This document shows, piece after piece, positions 34,031 through 42,622 of a stretch of DNA of 64,000 nucleotides. Source of the stretch: Glo-17 sp964637835 (lineage in GTDB: Bacteria; Krumholzibacteriota; Krumholzibacteriia; LZORAL124-64-63). A program made the position numbers and the translations under genes. The stretch covers positions 1-64,000 of the forward strand of contig CAZWYF010000007.1 of the NCBI GenBank assembly GCA_964637835.1, read 5' to 3'. Under the pieces are notes generated by a model that ran no database searches, was not told the DNA's origin, and saw only the letters and a list, made by a program, of their open reading frames with translations. Position 1 is the stretch's first letter, and each line of letters begins with the position of its first letter.

Positions 34031-34045
34031 TGGCACGGAATCTGC
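34031..34045 (+). promoter_or_regulatory. Sigma-54 promoter of fliA
   Basis: TGGCACGGAATCTGC: perfect -24 element, one mismatch at -12 (CTGC for TTGC), GG-N10-GC spacing kept. It begins 7 nt after the preceding stop; the predicted start is about 25 nt before the fliA ATG. Confidence 0.85.
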
Positions 34046-34082
34046 AGTCAGCGGGTAGCACGATACCCGAAAGGCGGAGGCC

Positions 34083-35042
<960 letters not shown>

Positions 35043-35057
35043 CGATCGGAGCGCGCC

Positions 35058-35390
35058 GTGGCCGGCGACGGGGTGTCCCTGCAGACCAACATCGCCCAGC
35101 TCGGCACCGTGGCCAAGACCCAGGCCCGAGGTCAGCAGGGTCACGCCGTGGCGCCAGGGCAGAAGCCCGGCCAGGCCGACGACGTCCAGCCGCTCCAGAA
35201 GGTGAAGGAAGGCGAGAAGGCGGACCCCGAGGGCCTCGAGCCGGAGCAGCGGCGCGAACGTGATCGCCGGCGGGGTGATCGGGATCCCCAGGAAGCCGCC
35301 GCCGACACCGGGACGGACGGCGAGGACGCCGAGGACGAGGACGACGACGAGGCGCCGTGGCTCGGCGGACACATCGACATCAAGGCCTGA
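35058..35390 (+). CDS. Small charged protein, unknown function
   Basis: 110 aa, GTG start after GGAG. The N-terminal part is polar and probably amphipathic (VSLQTNIAQLGTVAKTQ), the middle and C-terminal parts strongly charged and disordered (EQRRERDRRRGDRD; DGEDAEDEDDDE), and it ends GGHIDIKA. Small acidic/basic proteins ending in a hydrophobic [HL]-[IV]-D-[IV]-[KR] are often encoded after fliA in flagellar clusters of deep-branching Gram-negatives; I infer membership from memory of that pattern. 15 nt after fliA, so co-transcribed. Confidence 0.6.
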   Translation: MAGDGVSLQTNIAQLGTVAKTQARGQQGHAVAPGQKPGQADDVQPLQKVKEGEKADPEGLEPEQRRERDRRRGDRDPQEAAADTGTDGEDAEDEDDDEAPWLGGHIDIKA

Positions 35391-35410
35391 CCGACCAGGA
35401 GGATCTGCCC

Positions 35411-35863
35411 GTGGAACTGACCAGCCTGCTCGCCGCCGCCCGCGCCCAGGGCCCCGTCTTCTGGGCCGCGACCGGCGCCATCGCTCTCGGCCTGACGCTC
35501 CTGCTGGTGGCCGTCCTGCACCGCTTGCCCCGGCCCCGGCGCCGTCGGCGGACCAGGACGGAGACCGGGCCGCCGGCTTCGAGCCCGGCGGCGAGCGCCC
35601 CCGAAGTCGCGGCCGCGGCGCAGGCCCGCACGGCCTATCAGGACGCTCCGGCCGCGCCCCGGGGCGTCCTCGCCAGCCCGGGACTGGATCACGACCCGGC
35701 CGAGCGCTCCCTGGCCCTGCTCCTGCGCCGTCTGCAGAGCGCCGGCGACCGCCTGGAGGAACTGGCCGGCAGCGTTCCGGCCGCGGATCTCGCCGCCCCG
35801 CAATCGGGACTCAAGGACGCTGCCCCGGACGTCGAATATGTCTTCAGGGCGTGCGGTCCGTAA
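35411..35863 (+). CDS. Single-span membrane protein, unknown function
   Basis: 150 aa with GTG start (GGAGG 7-8 nt upstream). One membrane segment (about 14-38, VFWAATGAIALGLTLLLVAVL), then an Arg-rich stop-transfer (PRPRRRRRTRT), an Ala/Pro linker, and a helical stretch (ERSLALLLRRLQSAGDRLEELAG, about 95-120). The layout resembles FliO-like or DUF6115-type small flagellar proteins, but no diagnostic motif is visible. Confidence 0.55.
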   Translation: MELTSLLAAARAQGPVFWAATGAIALGLTLLLVAVLHRLPRPRRRRRTRTETGPPASSPAASAPEVAAAAQARTAYQDAPAAPRGVLASPGLDHDPAERSLALLLRRLQSAGDRLEELAGSVPAADLAAPQSGLKDAAPDVEYVFRACGP

Positions 35864-35902
35864 GGGACCGCTCGTCACGGACCCCATCGCGGTGGAGCGG
35901 GA

Positions 35903-36784
35903 ATGCTGGACACCGAGGCCACGTCGCGGCCCGAGACCGACGACCCTCAGCTCAAGCAGCTCATCATGGCCATCCGGGACCTGCCGGCGATGCCTCACGT
36001 CGCCAGCAAGGTCCTCGAGCTGTCGTCCGATCCGGACACCTCCGCCGCGCTCCTGCAGCAGGTCATCGCCGACGACCAGGCCATGACCGCCCGCATCCTG
36101 AAGATCGCCAACTCCGCCATGTACGCCTGCAGCCGGCGCATCAAGACGCTCTCCGAGGCCATCGTGATGCTCGGCTTCAACAGCATCCGCTCGCTGGTGG
36201 TCACGAGCGCCGCCCGCAACCTCTATGGCGGGAACAACGCGCGCATGGGACTCAAGGAGCGGCTGCTCTGGGAGCACAGCATCGGCTGCGCCTTCGCCTG
36301 CCGCGTGCTGGCCACCGGACGCCATCCCGCCCTGGCGGAGGAAGCCTTCCTGGCCGGCCTGATGCACGACATCGGCAAGCTGGTGCTCAACCTCCAGCTA
36401 CCGGACCAGTTCGAGGAGATCGTCCAGATCGTCTACAACGAGAACCGGGAGTTCCATCACACCGAACAGGAGCTCCTGGGCTTCGACCATGCCCGGGTGG
36501 GCGCCCTCCTGGTGAGCAAGTGGAAGCTCTCGCCGCTGCTCGAGGAGGTCATCGGCCTGCACCACGACGAGGACAGCCTCGCACCCGACCGGCCGCTGCT
36601 CCTGTACCTCGACCTGGCCAACCGCCTCTGTCAGAAGTACGGCATCGGCTTCCAGGAGTTGCCGGACCTGGACCTCGCGAACTGCCGGAGCGCCCGCATC
36701 CTCGGACTCGACGCCGCCGCCATCGACGACGCGGCGCAACGCCTGCAACAGACCCTGGAGACCGAGATGGAGGTCTTCGTCTAG
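35903..36784 (+). CDS. HDOD-domain signalling protein
   Basis: 293 aa, nearly all HDOD: LPAMPHVASKVLELSSDPDTSAALLQQVIADDQAMTARILKIANSAMY near 30-75, LMHDIGKLVLN near 155 and a Glu/Asp-rich C-terminal helix. HDOD proteins lack phosphodiesterase chemistry and usually act as signalling adaptors. No output domain is present. It is followed after 10 nt by a second HDOD gene; the pair lies in the fliA transcript, suggesting a link to motility control or c-di-GMP signalling. Confidence 0.88.
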   Translation: MLDTEATSRPETDDPQLKQLIMAIRDLPAMPHVASKVLELSSDPDTSAALLQQVIADDQAMTARILKIANSAMYACSRRIKTLSEAIVMLGFNSIRSLVVTSAARNLYGGNNARMGLKERLLWEHSIGCAFACRVLATGRHPALAEEAFLAGLMHDIGKLVLNLQLPDQFEEIVQIVYNENREFHHTEQELLGFDHARVGALLVSKWKLSPLLEEVIGLHHDEDSLAPDRPLLLYLDLANRLCQKYGIGFQELPDLDLANCRSARILGLDAAAIDDAAQRLQQTLETEMEVFV

Positions 36785-36794
36785 GAGGACCGCG

Positions 36795-37664
36795 ATGAGC
36801 ACCCAGGATCGCCACCCATCGCTCGCGGAGCTGCGCGATTCGATCCAGGAATTGCCCACCATCCCGGAGACGCTCAGCCGGATCCTCAGCCTGCTCGAGG
36901 ACCCCAACAGCGGCGCGCGCGATCTGGCCGAGGTGATCCGCGGCGACGCGCCCCTGGCGGCCAAGATCCTCCGGCTCGCCAACTCGCCGCTGTATCGCAA
37001 GCAGCGGGCCATCGGTACGATCCAGGAGTGCGTGTCCGTGCTCGGCTACCGCACCGTCCGGCAGGTGGCCCTCTGCGTCTCGGTCATCTCCACCCTCGGC
37101 CAGGAGTGCGAGGCCCGCGGCGCCCGCATCGACTATCGCGATCTCTGGCGCCACGGCGTGGCCGTCGGCGCGGTGGCGCAGGCGCTCGCCCGGCAGGCCG
37201 GCACCTGCGACGCGGAGCTGGCCTTCACCTCCGGCCTGCTGCACGACCTCGGCAAGCTCGTCCTCGGCCTCGAGTTCCCCACCACCTATGGCGAGCTGGT
37301 CGCCCAGCGCTGCCGCGAGGGCCGGCATCTGGTGGAGGTGGAGCGACGGGAACTGGGCTTCGATCACGCCCGGGCCGGCGAGGAACTGGCCTCGGCCTGG
37401 AGCTTCCCCGTGGAGCTGGTCGAGCCCATCGGCGCTCACCACGAGGCCGAGCCGCCCAGCACCCTGGTCGCGGTGGTGGCCCTGGCCGACTACCTGGGCA
37501 ACCTGCTGGACCCCTCGCAGGGCGACCTGGGCTTCGACGCGATGCTCGTGGACACGGCTCCGCTCTACCGGGCGGCCGGCCTGCAGCGCGAGGACGTGGA
37601 GGCCCGGCTCGATCAGCTGCGGGAGGCCATCCGCGAGGCGAGCCCGCTGCGGAATCTCGACTGA
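36795..37664 (+). CDS. HDOD-domain signalling protein (second copy)
   Basis: 289 aa, paralogous to the preceding gene: LPTIPETLSRILSLLEDPNSGARDLAEVIRGDAPLAAKILRLANSPLY near 18-65 and LLHDLGKLVLGLEFP near 150. TAGGAGG overlaps the stop of the first copy. Divergence is high outside the core, so duplication is old. The two may form a heterodimer. Confidence 0.88.
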   Translation: MSTQDRHPSLAELRDSIQELPTIPETLSRILSLLEDPNSGARDLAEVIRGDAPLAAKILRLANSPLYRKQRAIGTIQECVSVLGYRTVRQVALCVSVISTLGQECEARGARIDYRDLWRHGVAVGAVAQALARQAGTCDAELAFTSGLLHDLGKLVLGLEFPTTYGELVAQRCREGRHLVEVERRELGFDHARAGEELASAWSFPVELVEPIGAHHEAEPPSTLVAVVALADYLGNLLDPSQGDLGFDAMLVDTAPLYRAAGLQREDVEARLDQLREAIREASPLRNLD

Positions 37665-37700
37665 ATGACCGCAGAAAACCCCTGGCCCCGTCCAGCAACC

Positions 37701-37710
37701 TTGCTATGAT
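37701..37710 (+). promoter_or_regulatory. Extended -10 promoter before the third sigma-54 activator
   Basis: TTGCTATGAT contains TGCTATGAT, an extended -10 (TGn-TATAAT, five of six), about 45 nt before the ATG. The -35 region is weak, as usual for extended -10 promoters. Confidence 0.5.
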
Positions 37711-37752
37711 CCCCTGCGGGCGGCCCGTCGGAACGCCCGATCGAGGAGATCC

Positions 37753-39270
37753 ATGCCTGCACGCGACCTGATCCTGCTCAGCCGCCAGGCGTCGCTCTAC
37801 GCGGCGGTGGCGGCCTGGAAGCTCGCCGACACCGAGATCTACGCCTTCGAGGACGCCGCAGCCGCGGTCTCCCGCGCCGCCACGGGTGCGGCGGCGGTGG
37901 TGGTCTTCGACACGCGCGGATTCCCCGCCGTGCGCGCCACCCTCAATCGCCTGCTGGCCGTGGGCGGCGACACGGACGTGGTGGTGCTCGGCCCCGGCGA
38001 GGAGCTGGGCGGCGACGCCCTGCATCCCGAGAGCGGCACCCTCCGTTTCCTGCCGCCGGACACGCCGACCGCCGAGTTGCAGTCGGTGGTGGAGCTCCTG
38101 CTGCGGATGCGCCGGGTCCGCCGCGAGGGCGGCATCGTGGGCCGGTCGCGGGCCGTGGGGCAGATGATCGCCCTGATCGCCCAGGCCGCGCCCATCGACG
38201 TCAACGTCCTGATCACCGGCGAGAGCGGCACGGGCAAGGAGCTGGTGGCCCGGGGCATCCATCGCATCTCCCGGCGACGGGACGGTCCATTCCTGGGCCT
38301 CAACTGCGGCGCCCTCAGCGAGGGGGTGCTCGAGAGCGAGCTCTTCGGCCATGTCCGCGGCGCCTTCACCGGCGCGGTCGCGGCCCATGACGGGGTCTTC
38401 AAGCGCGCCGACGGTGGCACCCTCTTCCTCGACGAGGTGGGCGAGATGCCGCTGGGCATGCAGACCCGCTTCTTGCGCGCCCTGGAGACCGGCGAGTTCA
38501 CGCCCGTCGGCGGCAAGGGGATCCTCCGCAGCGACACCCGGCTGGTGGCCGCCACCAACCGCGACCTCGTCCGGGAGGTGGAGGCGGGCCGCTTCCGCCA
38601 GGATCTCTACTACCGCCTGCGGGTGATCGTCATCGAGACGCCGCCGCTGCGCGAGCGCCAGGAGGACATCCCCATCCTGGCCGATCACTTCCTGGAGCAG
38701 GAGAACCGTGAACACGGGCTGGCGGTCCGTGGTTTCAGCCGCCACGCCAAGCAGCAGCTGCGCGCCTATGCGTGGCCCGGCAACATCCGGGAGCTGCGCA
38801 ACGTGATCCGCGCGGCGGTGGTCATGAAGCAACGCGGCCTGATCGAGGTGGACGATCTCCAGCTCGACCGCGGCGGTCGCGGCGAGGCGAGCTCGGCGTT
38901 CCTGCCCATGATCGTCGACCAGGGAGCGGCCCACGAGCGGCTGGACCCCGGCGTGCTGGCGTCCACGCTGCTGGAGCTGCGTCAGGACATCAAGGAGATC
39001 AAGGCTCGCCTGGAGGCCCTCACCGGCGCGCCCGGGGCCGGCGGCGGGCTGGGGGGGGCGATCCCGGCCGAGGGGCGGGTGGTGGAGACCCTCCTGCACG
39101 AGCAGGGCCTGGAGCCTCCCGAGGGCGGCGGCGACCTGCAGAGCGCCGAGAAGGCCCTCATCGCCGCGGCGCTGGAGGCCACCGGCGGCAACCGCCGCCG
39201 GGCGGCCCAGCGGCTGGGCATCAGCGAGCGGACCCTGTACCGCAAGCTCAAGCATTACGAACTCGGATGA
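37753..39270 (+). CDS. Sigma-54 activator with degenerate receiver (FleQ/FlrA-like)
   Basis: 505 aa. Residues 1-115 look like a receiver fold but open LILLSRQ where ILVVDDE acidic-pocket residues belong; only a lone Asp in VVVFDTRGFP remains, so phosphorylation is unlikely. The AAA+ domain has Walker A GESGTGKE (156-163), canonical GAFTGA (203-208) and LFLDEVGEMP. A linker of about 100 residues (about 375-460, with an EIKARLEAL helix) precedes a Fis-type HTH (GGNRRRAAQRLGISERTLYRKL). This architecture fits a flagellar master regulator such as FleQ/FlrA. It has its own housekeeping-type promoter, so it can start the cascade. Confidence 0.88.
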   Translation: MPARDLILLSRQASLYAAVAAWKLADTEIYAFEDAAAAVSRAATGAAAVVVFDTRGFPAVRATLNRLLAVGGDTDVVVLGPGEELGGDALHPESGTLRFLPPDTPTAELQSVVELLLRMRRVRREGGIVGRSRAVGQMIALIAQAAPIDVNVLITGESGTGKELVARGIHRISRRRDGPFLGLNCGALSEGVLESELFGHVRGAFTGAVAAHDGVFKRADGGTLFLDEVGEMPLGMQTRFLRALETGEFTPVGGKGILRSDTRLVAATNRDLVREVEAGRFRQDLYYRLRVIVIETPPLRERQEDIPILADHFLEQENREHGLAVRGFSRHAKQQLRAYAWPGNIRELRNVIRAAVVMKQRGLIEVDDLQLDRGGRGEASSAFLPMIVDQGAAHERLDPGVLASTLLELRQDIKEIKARLEALTGAPGAGGGLGGAIPAEGRVVETLLHEQGLEPPEGGGDLQSAEKALIAAALEATGGNRRRAAQRLGISERTLYRKLKHYELG

Positions 39271-39293
39271 GGGCCGCCGGCGAGTGGCAGGAC

Positions 39294-39322
39294 TTGGCGC
39301 GGGCGCGGCCGTGGTGTATACT
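39294..39322 (+). promoter_or_regulatory. Sigma-70 promoter of the PorV-like gene
   Basis: TTGGCG (39294-39299), 17 nt, TATACT (39317-39322): strong -10 and ideal spacing, in an otherwise GC-rich gap. Predicted leader about 50 nt. Confidence 0.75.
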
Positions 39323-39378
39323 CAGGAAGCAGAACTGGCTTGTCACACGACACCTTACCCCTGGTTAGCGAGGCAGAC

Positions 39379-40443
39379 ATGCAGGAGAACCGGTTCTGGC
39401 GGGTTCGCCGGGGCGCGAGTCTGTGCGCCCTGGTGTTGCTGTGCATGGGCGCGGACACCGCCCCGGCGGCCAAGTTCGCCGGCGCCTTCATGGAGAACGG
39501 CGGTGGCGCGCGGGCCCTGGGCATGGGCGGAGCGTTCACCGCCGTGGCCGATGACCCGTCCGCCACGTTCTGGAATCCGGCCGGCCTGGCCCGGACGCGC
39601 TCCCGGGAGCTGCTGGTCATGCACTCCGAGCGCTTCGGCGACCTGGTCGATCGCGACTTCGCCTCCTTCGTCACGCCCACGGACTGGTCGCTGCTCGGCG
39701 GCGAGGGTGGTGGTTTCGGCATCTCGCTGATCCGCCTGGGCGTCGACGACATCCCGTTCACCGAACACCTGGTGGACCAGCTCGACATCGACGGCGACGG
39801 CCAGGTCGACGACGACGAGGTGGTCGGCATCCTCGAACCCGAGTTCCAGGACCAGATCCGCTTCAAGAGCGATCAGGAGTTCGCGCTCATGTTCTCTTAC
39901 GGGGAGCGGCGGGGCCGCTGGCTGCTGGGCGGAAACCTGAAATTCATCCGGCAGAGCGTGGGCGACTACTCCAGCCTCGGCATCGGGGCCGATATCGGCG
40001 CCATCCGCCCGGCGATCTGGCGCAACCTGGACTTCGGGCTCAAGCTCCAGGACGTCACCACGACCTACCTCAGCTGGAGCACCGGCCACAACGAGGTGGT
40101 CTATCCGGCGGTGGTCCCGGGGTTCGCCTATCGCTGGCACCTGCCGGCCGCCCGCATGCAGCTCCTTCTGGCCTCGAGCTTCGAGACCCGTTTCGAGAAT
40201 CGCGGCGAGGCCGATCAGTGGTCCACCGGCGCCATCTCGGTCAACAGCCACTGGGGCCTGGAGGTGGGCTTCAGCCAGAAGGTCTTCGTCCGCGCGGGCC
40301 TCGACAGCGGCTTCGATACCGAGGACATCACCGCCGGCGCCGGTTTGTACCTCCACCCCCTGACCGTCGACTACGCCTATGCCGGCGACACCCTCGACAT
40401 CGACGAGGTGACCCACCGCATCTCCCTCTCCGTGAGGTTCTAG
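39379..40443 (+). CDS. PorV/PorQ-family outer-membrane protein with EF-hand loop
   Basis: 354 aa. Signal peptide (basic start, hydrophobic LCALVLLCMGADTAPAA), then the UPF0164/PorV start pattern GARALGMGGAFTAVADDPSATFWNPAGLA, followed by alternating beta strands ending in a C-terminal aromatic (LSVRF) typical of outer-membrane barrels. PorV shuttles type IX secretion substrates; other family members are FadL-like. Residues 136-147 form an exact EF-hand loop (DIDGDGQVDDDE), predicting a calcium site in an extracellular or periplasmic loop. The ATG at 39379 was chosen because GAGG precedes it and it gives a proper signal peptide. Confidence 0.85.
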   Translation: MQENRFWRVRRGASLCALVLLCMGADTAPAAKFAGAFMENGGGARALGMGGAFTAVADDPSATFWNPAGLARTRSRELLVMHSERFGDLVDRDFASFVTPTDWSLLGGEGGGFGISLIRLGVDDIPFTEHLVDQLDIDGDGQVDDDEVVGILEPEFQDQIRFKSDQEFALMFSYGERRGRWLLGGNLKFIRQSVGDYSSLGIGADIGAIRPAIWRNLDFGLKLQDVTTTYLSWSTGHNEVVYPAVVPGFAYRWHLPAARMQLLLASSFETRFENRGEADQWSTGAISVNSHWGLEVGFSQKVFVRAGLDSGFDTEDITAGAGLYLHPLTVDYAYAGDTLDIDEVTHRISLSVRF

Positions 40444-40462
40444 CCGGCGATCCGGGGGGCTG

Positions 40463-40567
40463 GCGGCGGCCACCACCCTCTCATCCCGCATGTCCTCGCG
40501 AACGGGGAGCCTGGACGGCTCCCCGTTCTGCTGTGGAGTTGCGGGATGAGAGGGTGGTGGCCGCCGC
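40463..40567. repeat. 28-bp perfect inverted repeat enclosing a terminator
   Basis: Arms 40463-40490 and 40540-40567 are exact reverse complements over 28 nt. They enclose a 49-nt core that contains a second, independent hairpin (40501-40527). The whole element lies inside the 143-nt convergent gap between two genes. It could form a long nested hairpin in RNA from either strand or a cruciform in DNA. Confidence 0.9.
40501..40530. terminator. Bidirectional terminator between convergent genes
   Basis: 11-bp perfect stem (40501-40511 with 40517-40527), loop TGGAC, followed by CTGCTGT on the plus strand. It serves the PorV-like gene and probably the opposing transglycosylase gene. The usual T-run is short. 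Confidence 0.7.
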
Positions 40568-40586
40568 GGTCGCCGCGGTCTCCGGG

Positions 40587-42302
40587 CTAGGAGTTGGTGG
40601 GGGGCCGGTAGGCGGCGAGGCGCTGGCCGACCTGGAGGCGGCGCGGGTTGGTGATGCTGTTGACGCGCTCGAGGTGGGTGACGGAGACGCCGAGGCGGCG
40701 GGCGATGGCGCCGAGGGTGTCGCCCGGGCGCACGCGGTAGGTGATGCGCTCGTAGCCCTGGGGGGGGACGTAGCGTCCGGCGCGTTCGGCGCGGGCGCGG
40801 GCCTGCTCGGAGAGTTCCCGGGGCATGGGGACCAGGAGCTGGTCACCGGGATGGATGAGGCTGGAGCGGCCCAGGTTGTTGGCCTCCTGGATGGCGTGCA
40901 CCGAGGTTCCCCAGGCCGTCGCGATGTGGCTGAGGGTCTCGCCCCGCTGCACCTGGTGCTTGCGCCAGGTCAACCGCCGGTCCGCCGGCACCTTGCGCAG
41001 CGCCACCTCGGCGGTCCCGGCCGTGCCGGCCGGCACGCGGACCGCGAAGTCGCGGGCGCCCGGCGGGGTGGCGCGGCGGAGCAGCGCGGGGTTCAGGTCG
41101 ATGACGGTGGCGGGATCCACGCCGGCGCACGCGGCCACCAGGGAGAGGTCGGTGGCCTCGGCCACGGTGATCACGTCCCAGCCCACGGGGGCCGGATCCG
41201 GCGTGGTGAAGCCATGGGCCTCCGGGTCGGCGCCGATCCGTGCGGCGGCGATGAACTTGGGGACGTACTCGACGGTCTGCCGGGGCAGTCGGTAGTCCCA
41301 GTAGTTGTCGTGCCCGTTGGCGCGCAGCTGCCGCCGGACGCGCCCCTCGCCGGCATTGTAGGCGGCGAGGACCAGCGCCCAGTCGCCGAACTCCGCGTAC
41401 AGGTCGCCGAGATAGCCGGCGGCCGCGTCGGTGGCCTTCTCGAGGTCGCGCCGGTCGTCCCGCCACCAGTCGATGGTCAGGCCGTAGGCCCGTCCCGTCG
41501 CGGGCATGAACTGCCAGGGTCCCACCGCCCCGGCGCTCGAGCGCGCGCGCGTGCTCAGCCCGCTCTCGATCATGGCCAGGTAGACCAGATCCGCTGGCAG
41601 GCCGTGCGCCGCCAGGCGCGTGGTGATCAGGGAATCGAGCTGTGCCTTGCGGTCCAGCCAGATCTGGAAGTAGCGGCGCCCGCGCCCGGTGAAGTAGTCC
41701 ACCCACCGATCAACCTTGCCGTGCTGCACCTTGAGCAGATCCGCCTGCAGCGTGGGCAGGTGGGTCCCCGTGGCCGGGACCAGGGAGTCCGGGAAGCCCA
41801 CCCCCTGCAGGCCGAGATACTCCGCTGTCAGGAGCGAGTCGGCCCGCGCGGGCGCGGCCGCGTAGGCGGATTGCTCGGCCAGCAGACCCCCCAGGAGGGT
41901 GGTGCGGCGCAACAGGCTGCGACGATGCTGGAGGTAGAGGGTGTCGGCGTCGGCCGGCGCGGGTGCGCCGGCCCATTCCTGCATCACGAACAGCCGGTCA
42001 CGCGCATGGTCGAGCCGCCCCTCGGCCGCGGCGGCGAGCGCTTCGCGGTAGAGGATCTCCCACTGGTCGGGCGCCACGTCGCCAGCCGGGGGCTCCGGCC
42101 AGCGGGGCCCGAGATCGGGAACGGTGTCGGTGACCGCAAGGTCCAGCAACGTGACCGTGTCCGCGGGAGCGATGGCGGCGGGGTCGTCCTCGGGTGCAGG
42201 AACCCCACTGCAAGCAATGAGTTGAAGGATCAGGGCCAGCAGGGCGGCCAGGCCCGCCATGGCCGGCAGGCGGCGGGGATCGCAGCGGAGGGGCGTGAGC
42301 AA
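40587..42302 (-). CDS. mltD: Membrane-bound lytic transglycosylase with LysM (MltD-like)
   Basis: 571-aa lipoprotein. Lipobox LIAC (Cys about residue 29) after a hydrophobic signal; linker; SLT domain with catalytic Glu246 in MIESGLSTRARSSAGAVGPWQFMP and AAYNAGEGRVRRQL near 320; two C-terminal LysM repeats (about 448-493, VQRGETLSHIATAWGTS; about 520-566, YRVRPGDTLGAIARRLGVS). It cleaves murein glycan to 1,6-anhydro ends at the outer membrane. The TTG start at 42302 is supported by AAGGAGG; an ATG 14 codons in is the alternative. Convergent with the PorV-like gene. Confidence 0.93.
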   Translation of the reverse strand: MLTPLRCDPRRLPAMAGLAALLALILQLIACSGVPAPEDDPAAIAPADTVTLLDLAVTDTVPDLGPRWPEPPAGDVAPDQWEILYREALAAAAEGRLDHARDRLFVMQEWAGAPAPADADTLYLQHRRSLLRRTTLLGGLLAEQSAYAAAPARADSLLTAEYLGLQGVGFPDSLVPATGTHLPTLQADLLKVQHGKVDRWVDYFTGRGRRYFQIWLDRKAQLDSLITTRLAAHGLPADLVYLAMIESGLSTRARSSAGAVGPWQFMPATGRAYGLTIDWWRDDRRDLEKATDAAAGYLGDLYAEFGDWALVLAAYNAGEGRVRRQLRANGHDNYWDYRLPRQTVEYVPKFIAAARIGADPEAHGFTTPDPAPVGWDVITVAEATDLSLVAACAGVDPATVIDLNPALLRRATPPGARDFAVRVPAGTAGTAEVALRKVPADRRLTWRKHQVQRGETLSHIATAWGTSVHAIQEANNLGRSSLIHPGDQLLVPMPRELSEQARARAERAGRYVPPQGYERITYRVRPGDTLGAIARRLGVSVTHLERVNSITNPRRLQVGQRLAAYRPPTNS

Positions 42303-42356
42303 GGTGAGTCCTCCTTGACAGTCGAGCGCACGGTGGGAGAGTGTTCCCCTCCCGGC

Positions 42357-42386
42357 ATCGTAGCAAGCACAGGGCCAGGATCGCAA
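42357..42386 (-). promoter_or_regulatory. Putative sigma-70 promoter of the MltD-like gene
   Basis: On the minus strand TTGCGA (42381-42386), 18 nt, TACGAT (42357-42362), with TG one base before the -10 (extended). Leader about 45 nt. Confidence 0.5.
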
Positions 42387-42549
42387 CGCATCGCTCGGTC
42401 GGCCGCGGTGGTCGCGACGGTGGTCACGAAGATCGCGGATCGGCGTGCCCATGGCCGCGAATGGCTTCGGACGGCCGTCATCCGGCGATCTGTTCCGCGT
42501 CGGCCCCCCGCGGAGGCGGGACTGGCGAACGCGAGATGGAAAAGTCTGG

Positions 42550-42578
42550 TTGGCTTCGGCCTGATGATATGTGATAAT
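42550..42578 (+). promoter_or_regulatory. Sigma-70 promoter of the GGDEF gene
   Basis: TTGGCT (42550-42555), 17 nt, GATAAT (42573-42578). The -10 matches five of six. It overlaps the only upstream in-frame start (TTG), which is why the ATG at 42623 was preferred. Confidence 0.65.
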
Positions 42579-42622
42579 TGGTCAGATTCCTTCAACTAGA
42601 GGCGGGCCGACAGAGCGTGTTC

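Larger units (their letters stand above)
42303..42622. other. Divergent promoter region, no gene
   Basis: 320 nt between the transglycosylase and diguanylate cyclase genes. It holds a promoter for each (42357-42386 minus; 42550-42578 plus). I see no gene, RNA or repeat in the remainder. The last 80 nt are markedly more AT-rich than surroundings. Confidence 0.7.

Noticed and set aside
40463..40567. Inverted repeat considered as the ends of an insertion sequence
   Set aside because: The core is only 49 nt, with no transposase and no visible target duplication.
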